Source of the DNA: Planctomycetota bacterium
GTDB lineage: Bacteria; Planctomycetota; Phycisphaerae; Phycisphaerales; SM1A02
DNA length: 64,000 nucleotides
Reading direction: 5' to 3'
NCBI GenBank assembly: GCA_022574595.1
Contig: JACZRS010000013.1
Span: 62,001 to 126,000 of the forward strand
Shown here: positions 37,076 to 45,228 of the stretch, piece after piece
Position numbering within the stretch: the first letter of the stretch is position 1
Layout: each line of letters starts with the position of its first letter
Made by a program: the position numbers and the translations under genes
The notes under the pieces: model-generated
What the model was told of the DNA's origin: nothing
What the model saw: the letters and a program-made list of their open reading frames with translations, nothing else
Database searches by the model: none

Positions 37076-37481
37076 ATGTCACCTTCTTAAAACCAGCATC
37101 GTGCGCTGCTTGCATGGCAGCTGTGGCGTGCGCAACATCCACATCATCAAATACGTTGATAAATACTCCCGGAGCTTTAGGCAAAGCTTTAAGAGCCTCT
37201 AATAGATGTTGTTTATTGCGAAATATCCGAGCGCCTAACACAAACGCCGGTGCACCATCTACAAGCTTAACTTCTACTATCTGTGGCTCAAAATCGCTAT
37301 TGCTACCAACAAAGCTGTCACGCTGTGTTTGTAAGCCCGGGCTTAAGCGATCTTCCGGCTGCGCCAGAACAGTTGTCACCATAAAATATAACAACAGCAA
37401 AAACGTCACATCAATCATGCTGGCAAGATTGAGCGTGATTTCTTTTTCTCTGCGTGAAGATTTTTTTCGCTGAATTCTCAC
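37059..37481 (-). CDS. ExbD/TolR family proton-channel subunit, second copy
   Basis: The 140-residue protein has a basic N-terminus (RIQRKKSSRREKE). One membrane helix, LASMIDVTFLLLLYFMVTT, has the essential Asp at position 24. A periplasmic domain follows, ending in GFKKVTYVPAK, as in the TolR/ExbD fold. In ExbD and TolR the Asp carries protons through the ExbB/TolQ pentamer. It lies 17 bases after the first ExbD gene. The two ExbD copies differ clearly in the periplasmic part, so they may form a heterodimer in the channel. Confidence 0.9.
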   Translation of the reverse strand: MRIQRKKSSRREKEITLNLASMIDVTFLLLLYFMVTTVLAQPEDRLSPGLQTQRDSFVGSNSDFEPQIVEVKLVDGAPAFVLGARIFRNKQHLLEALKALPKAPGVFINVFDDVDVAHATAAMQAAHDAGFKKVTYVPAK

Positions 37482-37498
37482 TTATAAGTTCTCAATAT

Positions 37499-37927
37499 TC
37501 ACCTTGGTACTTCCGTAGCGATTCTTGCTGCTCCGATATTTAGTGATTGAAGCAATGTAACTACCTGGTTAAGCCTGGCTGATTCCGCGTTTTTATCTGC
37601 TCTAATAAGTAGCTTTAACTGATGTGCAGATCGATCAGGATACTTGGCAATTTCTTGCTTAACTAAATACTCAAGTTCCGTAAGATCTAGTGATGCATCA
37701 TTAACTATGATCTCTCCGCCTTCAGTAATATTTATCACAAGTCCCGCTTCTACCGGCGTAGGGTCTTGTTCGCCTGATTCTTGTGGCAATGAAACCTCTG
37801 CACGCGTCATCTTGGCAAACTGAGCAGTAGTCATAAAAAAGATTATCAGCAAAAAGACCACATCGATCATTGATGTGAGTTCAACGTTTATGGTGCGCTT
37901 ACGTCTTTCTGCTTCTACAAATCTCAC
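37499..37927 (-). CDS. ExbD/TolR family proton-channel subunit, first copy
   Basis: The 142-residue protein has the standard layout: cytosolic RKRTINVELT, a membrane helix SMIDVVFLLIIFFMTTAQF with Asp22, and a periplasmic domain (LVINITEGGEIIVND, then LKLLIRADKNAESARLNQVV). Its start overlaps the ExbB gene by ATGA. Together with the ExbB-like and second ExbD-like proteins it should form the proton-driven stator of the complex. Confidence 0.95.
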   Translation of the reverse strand: MRFVEAERRKRTINVELTSMIDVVFLLIIFFMTTAQFAKMTRAEVSLPQESGEQDPTPVEAGLVINITEGGEIIVNDASLDLTELEYLVKQEIAKYPDRSAHQLKLLIRADKNAESARLNQVVTLLQSLNIGAARIATEVPR

Positions 37928-38706
37928 TTCTTATTCCCGTCGTTAGGCTTTGTAGTAGCACTAGAGCCTGGAGCAGGCGCTGGCTGCGTAGGCCGGGGCA
38001 CACTAGAAGCAGGCCTGGCGCTTGCCTGAGGCCCAGCGCCTGATTCAAGATGCAATACAAGTCGTTCGATTTCCATCGCAGCTTCTGATGCTAAAGCATC
38101 AATGCGATTACCAAAGTATCGATAAAGCGAAACACACGGGATTGCCAGGATCAATCCCATTAATGTTGTCACTAATGCCAAGCTGATATTTCCAGCCAAC
38201 GCCTCATGATCCGGCGTAGCGCCATGTTGCAAAGCTTCAAAAGCGCCAATCATACCCCAAACGGTACCAAGCAACCCTAATAAGGGCGCTATCGAACCAA
38301 TAACCCCAAGAGCGTCAGTTGATCGATATAGCTTGGCGGTCTGGTCTTCACCCGCTTCTTCAATGGCGTTTTTTATTTCAAAGACCCCAAATGCTGACTT
38401 TTGAAATCTAGTTAAACCTGCTGAAAGTATGCGCGTTAAATATGAAACATTTGGAGGATCAAGACAGTATTCCAAAGCTCCATTAACATCACCTCTAGCT
38501 AACATTGCATCAATCTGCTCAAGATGAACATCGGGAATAAGGGCGCTACGCCTGATTTGAACCAGGTGCATTACGATTAGTGCTAAGGCAATTACGCTTA
38601 GCGCTATTATCACATATCCAACCAAACCGCCTGATTGGATAGTGTCCAGCCAAGTTTTGCTTTCGCCCGCAACTGCTTGGGCCAAGATAAAAATGAAATT
38701 AGACAT
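37924..38706 (-). CDS. ExbB/TolQ/MotA family proton-channel protein
   Basis: The 260-residue protein has three membrane helices: TM1 about 29-50 (GYVIIALSVIALALIVMHLV), TM2 about 132-158 (GVIGSIAPLLGLLGTVWGMI) and TM3 about 175-200 (SLALVTTLMGLILAIPCVSL). TM2 and TM3 carry the Gly/Thr pattern that lines the ExbB channel. The C-terminus is a Pro/Ala/Ser-rich tail of about 35 residues. It sits directly before the two ExbD genes. Confidence 0.95.
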   Translation of the reverse strand: MSNFIFILAQAVAGESKTWLDTIQSGGLVGYVIIALSVIALALIVMHLVQIRRSALIPDVHLEQIDAMLARGDVNGALEYCLDPPNVSYLTRILSAGLTRFQKSAFGVFEIKNAIEEAGEDQTAKLYRSTDALGVIGSIAPLLGLLGTVWGMIGAFEALQHGATPDHEALAGNISLALVTTLMGLILAIPCVSLYRYFGNRIDALASEAAMEIERLVLHLESGAGPQASARPASSVPRPTQPAPAPGSSATTKPNDGNKK

Positions 38707-38726
38707 TGCGTTTACTATTACTCCAA

Positions 38727-39803
38727 CTATTTTGATGATTTTTCAGGAAGCGTATTCAAGTGGATCGGGTGATTAGGTAAGGATCGTCTTAATTCTAAAC
38801 CTAAAGCATCCGCTGCTTCATAATCTCCCAAAGCCTTTAGCGCAATAGAAGCGTCGGATAATGCCAAACCTGCTAAGTAGGGTTGAGAGCGAACAAAACG
38901 TGCGGGCACATGCAGCAGATTTACTACGCCCTGAAGCTGTCTGCCTTGGCCATCTTCAGATATTAGAGATAGTCCAATCATCATATACGACCAGGCGTTG
39001 GTCCAATGCTGCTCATTAGTAATTTTACGACGCAATCGCTCTCGTGCGTTATTGCGCTTATCTGATTCCTTGTCTCGACAGAAAACCAGCAAACTTAAAA
39101 ACTTAACTCCATCATGGTTGGTCAATTGTTGGCCTTGAATTTGCGTTTGGGGTTCTCCCAGGGTTTGCTGCACAGCCTGTTTATATAGACTCGCAATTGC
39201 TGCAATTGTTTCATCGCCCTGAGCATCAAATTCTCCAAGGTCATGTACCAGCTTTTTTAACAAGGGTGAGCCCAGCCAGACAGGCGCTAACTGTGGACAC
39301 AAAGATCGCTTATCATCCATGACAGACTGAAGCATCGAGTAAATATCGGTACTGACCTCTGCGCGCAATAGCCGAGCAGTTTCTAATGCTGGGATAACAG
39401 CTAGTATATGATCCCCTCGCGCTAATCTGCAACGCAATAATCCCTCCGCCACGACTAGCGCTGTCTCATGCGTTTGCCCTCGATATTGCTCAAATAGCCG
39501 TTCAAACAATGGTTCAGCCAAGGTTGTATCGTTTCGTTGTACTCGGCTACGCGCACGCCAAAGATCAGTTGCTACTTCCAATTTGCTTTTTAATGTTTGT
39601 TCTAATTTTTCACTATCAACATCTTTAACTCGATCCCAAGGAACATAGTGCTTAGCTCCCAGTTCAGTTATCACATTAACCCCAGCATCATCGATTGAAA
39701 TCCTGCCTTGAATTGGTGGAACTCCTCCACGTTGATAAACCGTATCCGCCAAGATTGCTTGCGCGAAAAATAACATCGCAATAATCGTGATGCAAAATCT
39801 CAT
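38727..39803 (-). CDS. Secreted protein of the motor operon, unknown family
   Basis: The 358-residue protein has a signal peptide (FCITIIAMLFFAQAILA, cleavage near 19). A short beta-rich start follows (TVYQRGGVPPIQGRISIDDA, then HYVPWDRVKDV), and after it about 280 helical residues. It lies three bases after the VWA gene and 20 before exbB. It is likely periplasmic. Its place between the VWA arm and the ExbB channel gene suggests a contact partner of one of them. No named family. Confidence 0.75.
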   Translation of the reverse strand: MRFCITIIAMLFFAQAILADTVYQRGGVPPIQGRISIDDAGVNVITELGAKHYVPWDRVKDVDSEKLEQTLKSKLEVATDLWRARSRVQRNDTTLAEPLFERLFEQYRGQTHETALVVAEGLLRCRLARGDHILAVIPALETARLLRAEVSTDIYSMLQSVMDDKRSLCPQLAPVWLGSPLLKKLVHDLGEFDAQGDETIAAIASLYKQAVQQTLGEPQTQIQGQQLTNHDGVKFLSLLVFCRDKESDKRNNARERLRRKITNEQHWTNAWSYMMIGLSLISEDGQGRQLQGVVNLLHVPARFVRSQPYLAGLALSDASIALKALGDYEAADALGLELRRSLPNHPIHLNTLPEKSSK

Positions 39804-39806
39804 TGT

Positions 39807-40799
39807 TTAATTATCCCCCGCTGTGACGAATCGATATATCCCGCCCGTCTGCCGCGCAATTGCGCGGAGTAAATCCTGGCTTGCTGGATCACCGAATGCG
39901 ATTGTGTTTATTACCACATTCTTGCCCCGGCTTTTAGTAGATGGCAGCTCATCGGCACTGAAATCTGGGATTTTGCCATCTGTCATGAAATAGATAACAT
40001 CAGGACGTTCATCAAGTGAAAAAACTCTCTCAAAGCCTGGTCTTGGATTAGTACCGCCGCGAGGCTCTACTTGTCCGAACCATCGAACGAATTTGCGTAC
40101 AGTATTAGGCCTGGCGCGCGTCCAACCGCTTTGCATTGGCGGCATCTGCGCATCTGTTGAAAAAAGCACAACATAAAAATATGCGTAATCAGGCAGCTCG
40201 CTGATTGAACGCGCTAACTCGCGCATTGCAATGTGAATCTTTCGCTGCTGCCCCATTGAACCTGAAACATCCACAACATAGGCAAACCTTGAGCCGCGCG
40301 AGCTTACTCCAAAGAAACTTGTGCCTGCACTTCCACCGCCTAAAGTATCATCACCACTTCCATCACCGGACCCGCCAAGCGTAGGCATTGATCCTGCATT
40401 TGAAATTTCCAAGTTTGCAGCAGTAGCATCAACTGCAAGATCAGCAGAGGGTGAATCCTCTGCCATGTCATCCAGTTCAGCGCTCAATTCAAGATGCAAA
40501 TCATCGAATATTGGCTCATCTATATTGGTCAATTCTTGATCTTGTAAAGTTGCAAACTCAACTAAAAGCGGTTCAGTCGGACTACCAGCAGCTCCACCAC
40601 GTCGAAGCAGATTCAAATAAGCCATAAAACTCAAATGAACAACAATGGATAATGCCACAGCTATCAACAATATTTTTCGGCGGCGTTTCCTGCTCGTCTC
40701 ATCTCTGCGTAGCTGCAATTCAGCTACGTTTGCATGCAGATTGGCAACTTCAGCTTTTAGCTTATTAATTTGGCTCGGATTATTAATTGAACTATTCAC
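39807..40799 (-). CDS. VWA-domain protein with a TonB/TolA-type anchor helix
   Basis: The 330-residue protein has a cytosolic coiled segment (about 12-35) and a single membrane helix (43-65) after RKRRRK. The helix contains SIVVH (Ser51, His55), the SxxxH motif that TonB and TolA use to couple to ExbB-ExbD or TolQ-TolR. A Gly/Ser/acidic linker (70-165) leads to a VWA domain (172-330). It has an intact MIDAS: DVSGS (Asp177, Ser179, Ser181), Thr250 in GGTNP and Asp274 in MTDGK. First gene of the operon. The TonB-like anchor is seen in the sequence; energised movement of the VWA domain is inferred. Confidence 0.85.
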   Translation of the reverse strand: MNSSINNPSQINKLKAEVANLHANVAELQLRRDETSRKRRRKILLIAVALSIVVHLSFMAYLNLLRRGGAAGSPTEPLLVEFATLQDQELTNIDEPIFDDLHLELSAELDDMAEDSPSADLAVDATAANLEISNAGSMPTLGGSGDGSGDDTLGGGSAGTSFFGVSSRGSRFAYVVDVSGSMGQQRKIHIAMRELARSISELPDYAYFYVVLFSTDAQMPPMQSGWTRARPNTVRKFVRWFGQVEPRGGTNPRPGFERVFSLDERPDVIYFMTDGKIPDFSADELPSTKSRGKNVVINTIAFGDPASQDLLRAIARQTGGIYRFVTAGDN

Positions 40800-40858
40800 A
40801 AGAACACAATACGAGGCATGACTCGACCGGTTTCGCCCGTAATTAGGCCCATTGGCTA

Positions 40859-40864
40859 TATAAT
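40859..40864 (+). promoter_or_regulatory. Possible -10 box for pyrH-frr
   Basis: TATAAT lies about 100 bases before pyrH, in the 161-base divergent space shared with the VWA operon. No good -35 is seen at the usual distance. Downstream, GGTCA and TGACC (about 40892-40908) can form a small stem. Confidence 0.3.
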
Positions 40865-40960
40865 AGGGCCGTGGCGTTCTTCTGCCTAAGGTCAGCTAGC
40901 TTGACCGGATCGGCGTGAGGGTGTCCAATCCTCGCTCGATTATCTATTAGGATCACTTAA

Positions 40961-41689
40961 ATGCCCAGCCAGCCAAACTCCCCATATCAACGCGTAATAC
41001 TCAAAATCAGCGGTGAGAGCTTCTCAAAGCCCGGAGAGGGCGGAATTGTCGCCTCCGAACTCGATGCAATCGCCAAGGAAATCTCCGATGCTGCCTCAAG
41101 TGGGATTCAGATCGCAGTCGTTGTGGGCGGTGGAAATATCATCAGAGGGGCTATGCTAGCTGAGCAGGGACAAATCGACAGATCAACCGCTGACTATATG
41201 GGCATCCTCGGAACCGTCATCAATGGAATGGCTTTGCGCGAGGCTCTGATCGGACTCGGCCTTGATTGCAGGCTGATGACCGCTATTGAGATCCCAGCAG
41301 TAGCTGAGGCTTTTATTCGGGCCAGGGCAATACGGCATTTCGAAAAAGGCCGCATAATCGTCCTTGCTGCCGGAACGGGTAATCCCTTTTTCACCACCGA
41401 TACATGTGCTGCCTTGCGCGGAGCAGAACTCAACGCTGATGTACTATTAAAAGCAACAAAGGTTGACGGTGTATATACCTCTGACCCTGCAAAAGACTCT
41501 GAAGCAAAACGCTATGCACAGCTAACGTTCGCTGAAGCGCTCGAGAAAAAACTAGGCGTAATGGACCTGACCGCACTTACAATGTGTATGGAACATGATA
41601 TGCCGATCGTCGTGTTTGACTTTAAGAAGCCCGGTAACATTCGCCGAGTAGTTTCCGGTGAGCAAATTGGGACATTGATAACAAACTAA
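40961..41689 (+). CDS. pyrH: UMP kinase
   Basis: The 242-residue protein matches the bacterial UMP kinase family: LKISGESFS (phosphate loop), VVGGGNIIRGAML, the ADYMGILGTVINGMAL segment, VLAAGTGNPFFTTDTCAALR and LLKATKVDGVYTSDP. It phosphorylates UMP to UDP with ATP and is usually a hexamer regulated by GTP and UTP. AGGA lies eight bases before ATG 40961. frr follows after 24 bases, the common pyrH-frr arrangement. Confidence 0.97.
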   Translation: MPSQPNSPYQRVILKISGESFSKPGEGGIVASELDAIAKEISDAASSGIQIAVVVGGGNIIRGAMLAEQGQIDRSTADYMGILGTVINGMALREALIGLGLDCRLMTAIEIPAVAEAFIRARAIRHFEKGRIIVLAAGTGNPFFTTDTCAALRGAELNADVLLKATKVDGVYTSDPAKDSEAKRYAQLTFAEALEKKLGVMDLTALTMCMEHDMPIVVFDFKKPGNIRRVVSGEQIGTLITN

Positions 41690-41713
41690 TAAATAGCTAC
41701 GAAAGAAAACGCG

Positions 41714-42280
41714 ATGGATATCAACCAAATTATAAAACATTGCTCAGAACTCATGGACAAATCTGTGCAGTATTTACAAAATGAACTGCGCGGGATTAGA
41801 ACAGGCAGAGCTACAACTGCGTTAATCGATTACGTTAAGGTCGATTACTATGGAAGCCCAACGGAACTGCGCGAACTAGCTGCGGTAAGTGTTCCGGAAC
41901 CAACTCAACTTATGATCAAACCTTTCGATCCAGGCGCTCTCTCGGAAATTGTAAAAGCTATCGAAACAGCTGACCTTGGGCTTAATCCCATGAAGGAAGG
42001 CCAAACCATACGCATTAATGTTCCTGCACCATCTGCTGAACGCAGAAAGCAGTTAGTAGTCCAGGTTAAAAAAATGACTGAAGACGCTCGTGTTGCTGTG
42101 CGTAATGAACGCCGTGATGCTAATAAACATATCGAACAATTGGTAAAGGACAAGACCAATCACGTTTCTGAAGATGCGGGCAAAGGTGCTAAAACTGAAG
42201 TTGAAGATCACACCAAGAAACACATTTCAAAGATAGATGAAGTCTGCAAGAATAAAATGGCTGAGGTCGAAAAACTATAG
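41714..42280 (+). CDS. frr: Ribosome recycling factor
   Basis: The 188-residue protein has the RRF signature: ELRGIRTGRATTALID near residue 24, VDYYGSPTELRELAAVSVPE, and the C-terminal helix VRNERRDANKHIEQL. It splits post-termination ribosomes together with EF-G. The length is normal. It is co-transcribed with pyrH. Confidence 0.97.
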   Translation: MDINQIIKHCSELMDKSVQYLQNELRGIRTGRATTALIDYVKVDYYGSPTELRELAAVSVPEPTQLMIKPFDPGALSEIVKAIETADLGLNPMKEGQTIRINVPAPSAERRKQLVVQVKKMTEDARVAVRNERRDANKHIEQLVKDKTNHVSEDAGKGAKTEVEDHTKKHISKIDEVCKNKMAEVEKL

Positions 42281-42338
42281 TTTTCGATATTTATTTCAGG
42301 CCAACTGGCTGTATCATATTCCTCTATAAAGGAGTTTG

Positions 42339-44540
42339 ATGATGATGTTGTTGTTGGGCCTAATGTGTACTGCTACTGCGGTGCCGCCGATCGTTGTGGT
42401 AGATCGGGATAATATTCAAATCACACAATCCTGCTCAATTAGTATTGATGCAGATTACATTATTGACACAGACAATAACGGCGTCTTGCACATTACCGGC
42501 AATGATATCGTTGTAGATTTTAACGGCTCAATTTTACATGGTGCAAACTCTACTCAGATGCCTGATACTTTCACCGGAATAGGTGTACGAATTACCGGCC
42601 AACATGTTACGCTTAAAAACGCTCATGTTTCAGGTTACAAAGGTGGGATTTACGCAACCAACACAAACAATCTCATTATCGAAGATTGTGATATTTCAGG
42701 TAACTACCAGCAGCGACTACGTTCAACACCTAAAGCAGAAGATGGAGTTGATTGGTTATATCCACATAACAACGATAATAACCAATGGCTCACTAACTAT
42801 GGTGCTGGCATTTATATAGAAGACTCTAACGATGTGACAGTCACGCGAGTCTACGCAAGAAACGGACAAAACGGCATCATCCTGGATCGCGTTAACGACT
42901 CGGTAATTTACGATAACGATTGTTCATTCATATCCGGCTGGGGATTAGCACTATGGCGAAGCAGTAATAATATAATCTCACGAAACGCATTTGATTTTTG
43001 TATACGAGGTTATAGCCACGGTGTATATAACCGTGGACAAGATTCGGCCGGACTGTTAATGTTTGAACAATGTAGCGGCAATGTTATTACAGAAAATTCT
43101 ATAACCCATGGCGGCGACGGTATCTTTGCCTTTTCAGGTCGAGAAGCGCTTGGCGAAAAAGTCCCACCCAAAAGCGCAAACGTGACCGATGAAAATATCG
43201 AGTGGTATCGTGGACGTGGCAACAGCGGCAACATCTTCCTGGGTAACGATTTATCCTACGCTGCAGCGCATGGACTCGAATTAACTTTTGCCTTTAACAA
43301 CACCATTGCACAGAACCGTATGGTTTCAAATGCAATCTGCGGAATCTGGGGTGGTTATTCCAAGGCTACAACTATTGTAAAAAATACTTTCAAAGACAAC
43401 GGCGATATGGCTTATGGCTTAGAACGCGGCGGCATTAACATCGAACATGGACGGGACAATTGGATTCAATCTAATACCTTTGAAAATAACGCGTGCGGCA
43501 TTCACCTTTGGTGGGATCCCGATGTGGGCTTAACCAAGACACCTTGGGGGAAAATCAACGGCGTAAAATCTTTCCGCAACGTGATCTACGGAAACACTTT
43601 CACTAAGGATAAGGTTGCAATCCATCTCCGCGAGTCTGATACAACTTTCATAGTCTCAAATGAAGTAACAAACGTCGAAGTCCAACTTCTCGCTGATGAA
43701 CTAAGTCGATCCAACATAAAGCGGCACCTTGATGCGCCTGAGCTAAATTGGTCGCTACCTGAATATGAACCGCTTGGCGAAACAAGGCCTATTGGCGCAC
43801 GCGCTCATCTTGCGGGTCGAAAAAATATAATTATGACAGAATGGGGGCCATACGATTGGCAGTCTCCGCTTCTAACTTTGGTTGAAAAAACTGCGGATCG
43901 TCACGTTTATCGAATGCTTGGTAAGGAACAAATTCAGTCCGTCTCGCTTAAAGCTCATAATAAAGATGATGTAAAGTATGATCTTGTTGGTTCAACTCTG
44001 ACGTTGACCACAACCGCTAAGGATAAACTGGTTGAGTACGCGATCACCACAACAACTAAGTCAGGCCCGCAACGAGTAAGCAATACATTTATGCCCATGC
44101 AGTGGGAAGTACTTTGTTTTAGCTACGAAACTGATCCACGTGAAGATGTCAAAGCATGGCGAAAAGAAGCAACCACCCACCAAAATGCCAAAGCAACTTT
44201 AGCTTCGCTCGATCTTACATTTGCTATGCGCGGGCCAAGCAATGCGGGAATAAAAACTGAAGGTGATGCTGAGCAATTGCCTGACAATCATTTCGGTACA
44301 TTCGCAGATTCCAGTATCACCCTACCGGCCGGCACATGGCGCTTAAAAACCACCTCCGATGATGGCATCCGCGTCTGGCTCGACAACAAAGTGGTAATAG
44401 ATGATTGGACCTGGCATGCACCAACACCACACAACTACGAGTTCACACTAACGCACCCCAGGAAAATCACATTACACGTTGAACACTTCGAATTAGACGG
44501 CTACGCAATCCTAACCCTGGAAATCGAGCGCGCGGAGTAG
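42339..44540 (+). CDS. Secreted right-handed beta-helix protein with C-terminal PA14 domain
   Basis: Several start codons in a row (TTG 42336, ATG 42339, 42342 and 42345) follow AAAGGAG; 42339 is chosen. The product, about 733 residues, has a short hydrophobic leader (MLLLGLMCTATAVPP). A NosD/pectate-lyase-type parallel beta-helix follows at about 45-450, with repeated N-x-I/V turns (GIYIEDSNDVTVTRVYARN, GWGLALWRSSNNIISRNAF). A middle beta-domain follows, then a PA14 domain at about 620-733 (LPAGTWRLKTTSDDGIRVWL, then VIDDWTWH). PA14 usually binds carbohydrate, so a surface polysaccharide-binding or -cutting enzyme is likely. It lacks a dockerin. Confidence 0.85.
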   Translation: MMMLLLGLMCTATAVPPIVVVDRDNIQITQSCSISIDADYIIDTDNNGVLHITGNDIVVDFNGSILHGANSTQMPDTFTGIGVRITGQHVTLKNAHVSGYKGGIYATNTNNLIIEDCDISGNYQQRLRSTPKAEDGVDWLYPHNNDNNQWLTNYGAGIYIEDSNDVTVTRVYARNGQNGIILDRVNDSVIYDNDCSFISGWGLALWRSSNNIISRNAFDFCIRGYSHGVYNRGQDSAGLLMFEQCSGNVITENSITHGGDGIFAFSGREALGEKVPPKSANVTDENIEWYRGRGNSGNIFLGNDLSYAAAHGLELTFAFNNTIAQNRMVSNAICGIWGGYSKATTIVKNTFKDNGDMAYGLERGGINIEHGRDNWIQSNTFENNACGIHLWWDPDVGLTKTPWGKINGVKSFRNVIYGNTFTKDKVAIHLRESDTTFIVSNEVTNVEVQLLADELSRSNIKRHLDAPELNWSLPEYEPLGETRPIGARAHLAGRKNIIMTEWGPYDWQSPLLTLVEKTADRHVYRMLGKEQIQSVSLKAHNKDDVKYDLVGSTLTLTTTAKDKLVEYAITTTTKSGPQRVSNTFMPMQWEVLCFSYETDPREDVKAWRKEATTHQNAKATLASLDLTFAMRGPSNAGIKTEGDAEQLPDNHFGTFADSSITLPAGTWRLKTTSDDGIRVWLDNKVVIDDWTWHAPTPHNYEFTLTHPRKITLHVEHFELDGYAILTLEIERAE

Positions 44541-45228
44541 CCAACCGACACCCAAGGCTTTACAGGGGCAATCCATGTGGGTTCTTTAAGAAGGCATCAA
44601 GGCATCATGGCAACGTGGCATAAAGCCGCTATCGTTGGTCGCGTCTTATCCCCCTCCATTTTCCGGGGGTAGGGAGGGGGCAAGGGGGTGAGTGTTCTTA
44701 AATTCTCCTCCTAATGCCTAATGCCTTCTGCCATACCAATGGCACAGCCAACGCCAGCAATCTGCTCATCCTCTTCACCAAATGGGGAGTGTTTCCGTGG
44801 CTCCAGTTCAAGAAGCGTTCGAATACGATTCGCAGTACCGGTGTGATCTTGGCCTGTTTGGACCTGTACCGTTGTAAAGTGGATTTGTGAATTGTTTTCC
44901 TCTTTTTTTGCAAGATTTCCCAGGGCACACGACATGCGCCTACGTGTGGAGACTTCAGAGGAACAAACCCAGTCCGCGTAATGAGCAAGTGATCGAAGTT
45001 GCTGAGGTGGAGGGTCTAAGCTGACAGTACTACTAAACTACTTAACCGAGCCCCCCTGGTTGGGTATCACGCCAGGTGTAGGGTTGATAGCTCACTGATG
45101 CTAGTTTAATACGCCCTAATAGTGATACTGTAAGCCATTCGGTCGCATGGAGACACTTGCGGCCATCCCGATTTTAATCGGGACTGCTGACTTCACTGTG
45201 CGGCTATTACCTTGAAGGAGGTTATCCC
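44541..45228. other. Intergenic region with repeats and a dockerin relic
   Basis: 44571-44620 is a copy of the ATCCATGNGGGTTCTTTAAGA-GGCATCATGGCAACG element. 44645-44699 is a variant of the CCCTCTCC repeat. 44735-44788 is a dockerin relic. The rest is unassigned leader of the beta-helix gene. An open frame on the minus strand (44698-44988) has no binding site or recognisable motif. Confidence 0.6.
44735..44788 (+). pseudogene. Orphan dockerin C-terminal relic
   Basis: The plus strand encodes TNGTANASNLLILFTKWG with no upstream frame. It clearly matches the dockerin half DGVVNTSDLLILFANWG of neighbouring genes, with Asp lost at two calcium positions. It appears to be the tail of a lost secreted protein or a recombination footprint. 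Confidence 0.65.

Noticed and set aside
44698-44988. Minus-strand open frame of 96 codons
   Set aside because: No binding site, no motif, and it runs across the dockerin relic on the other strand.
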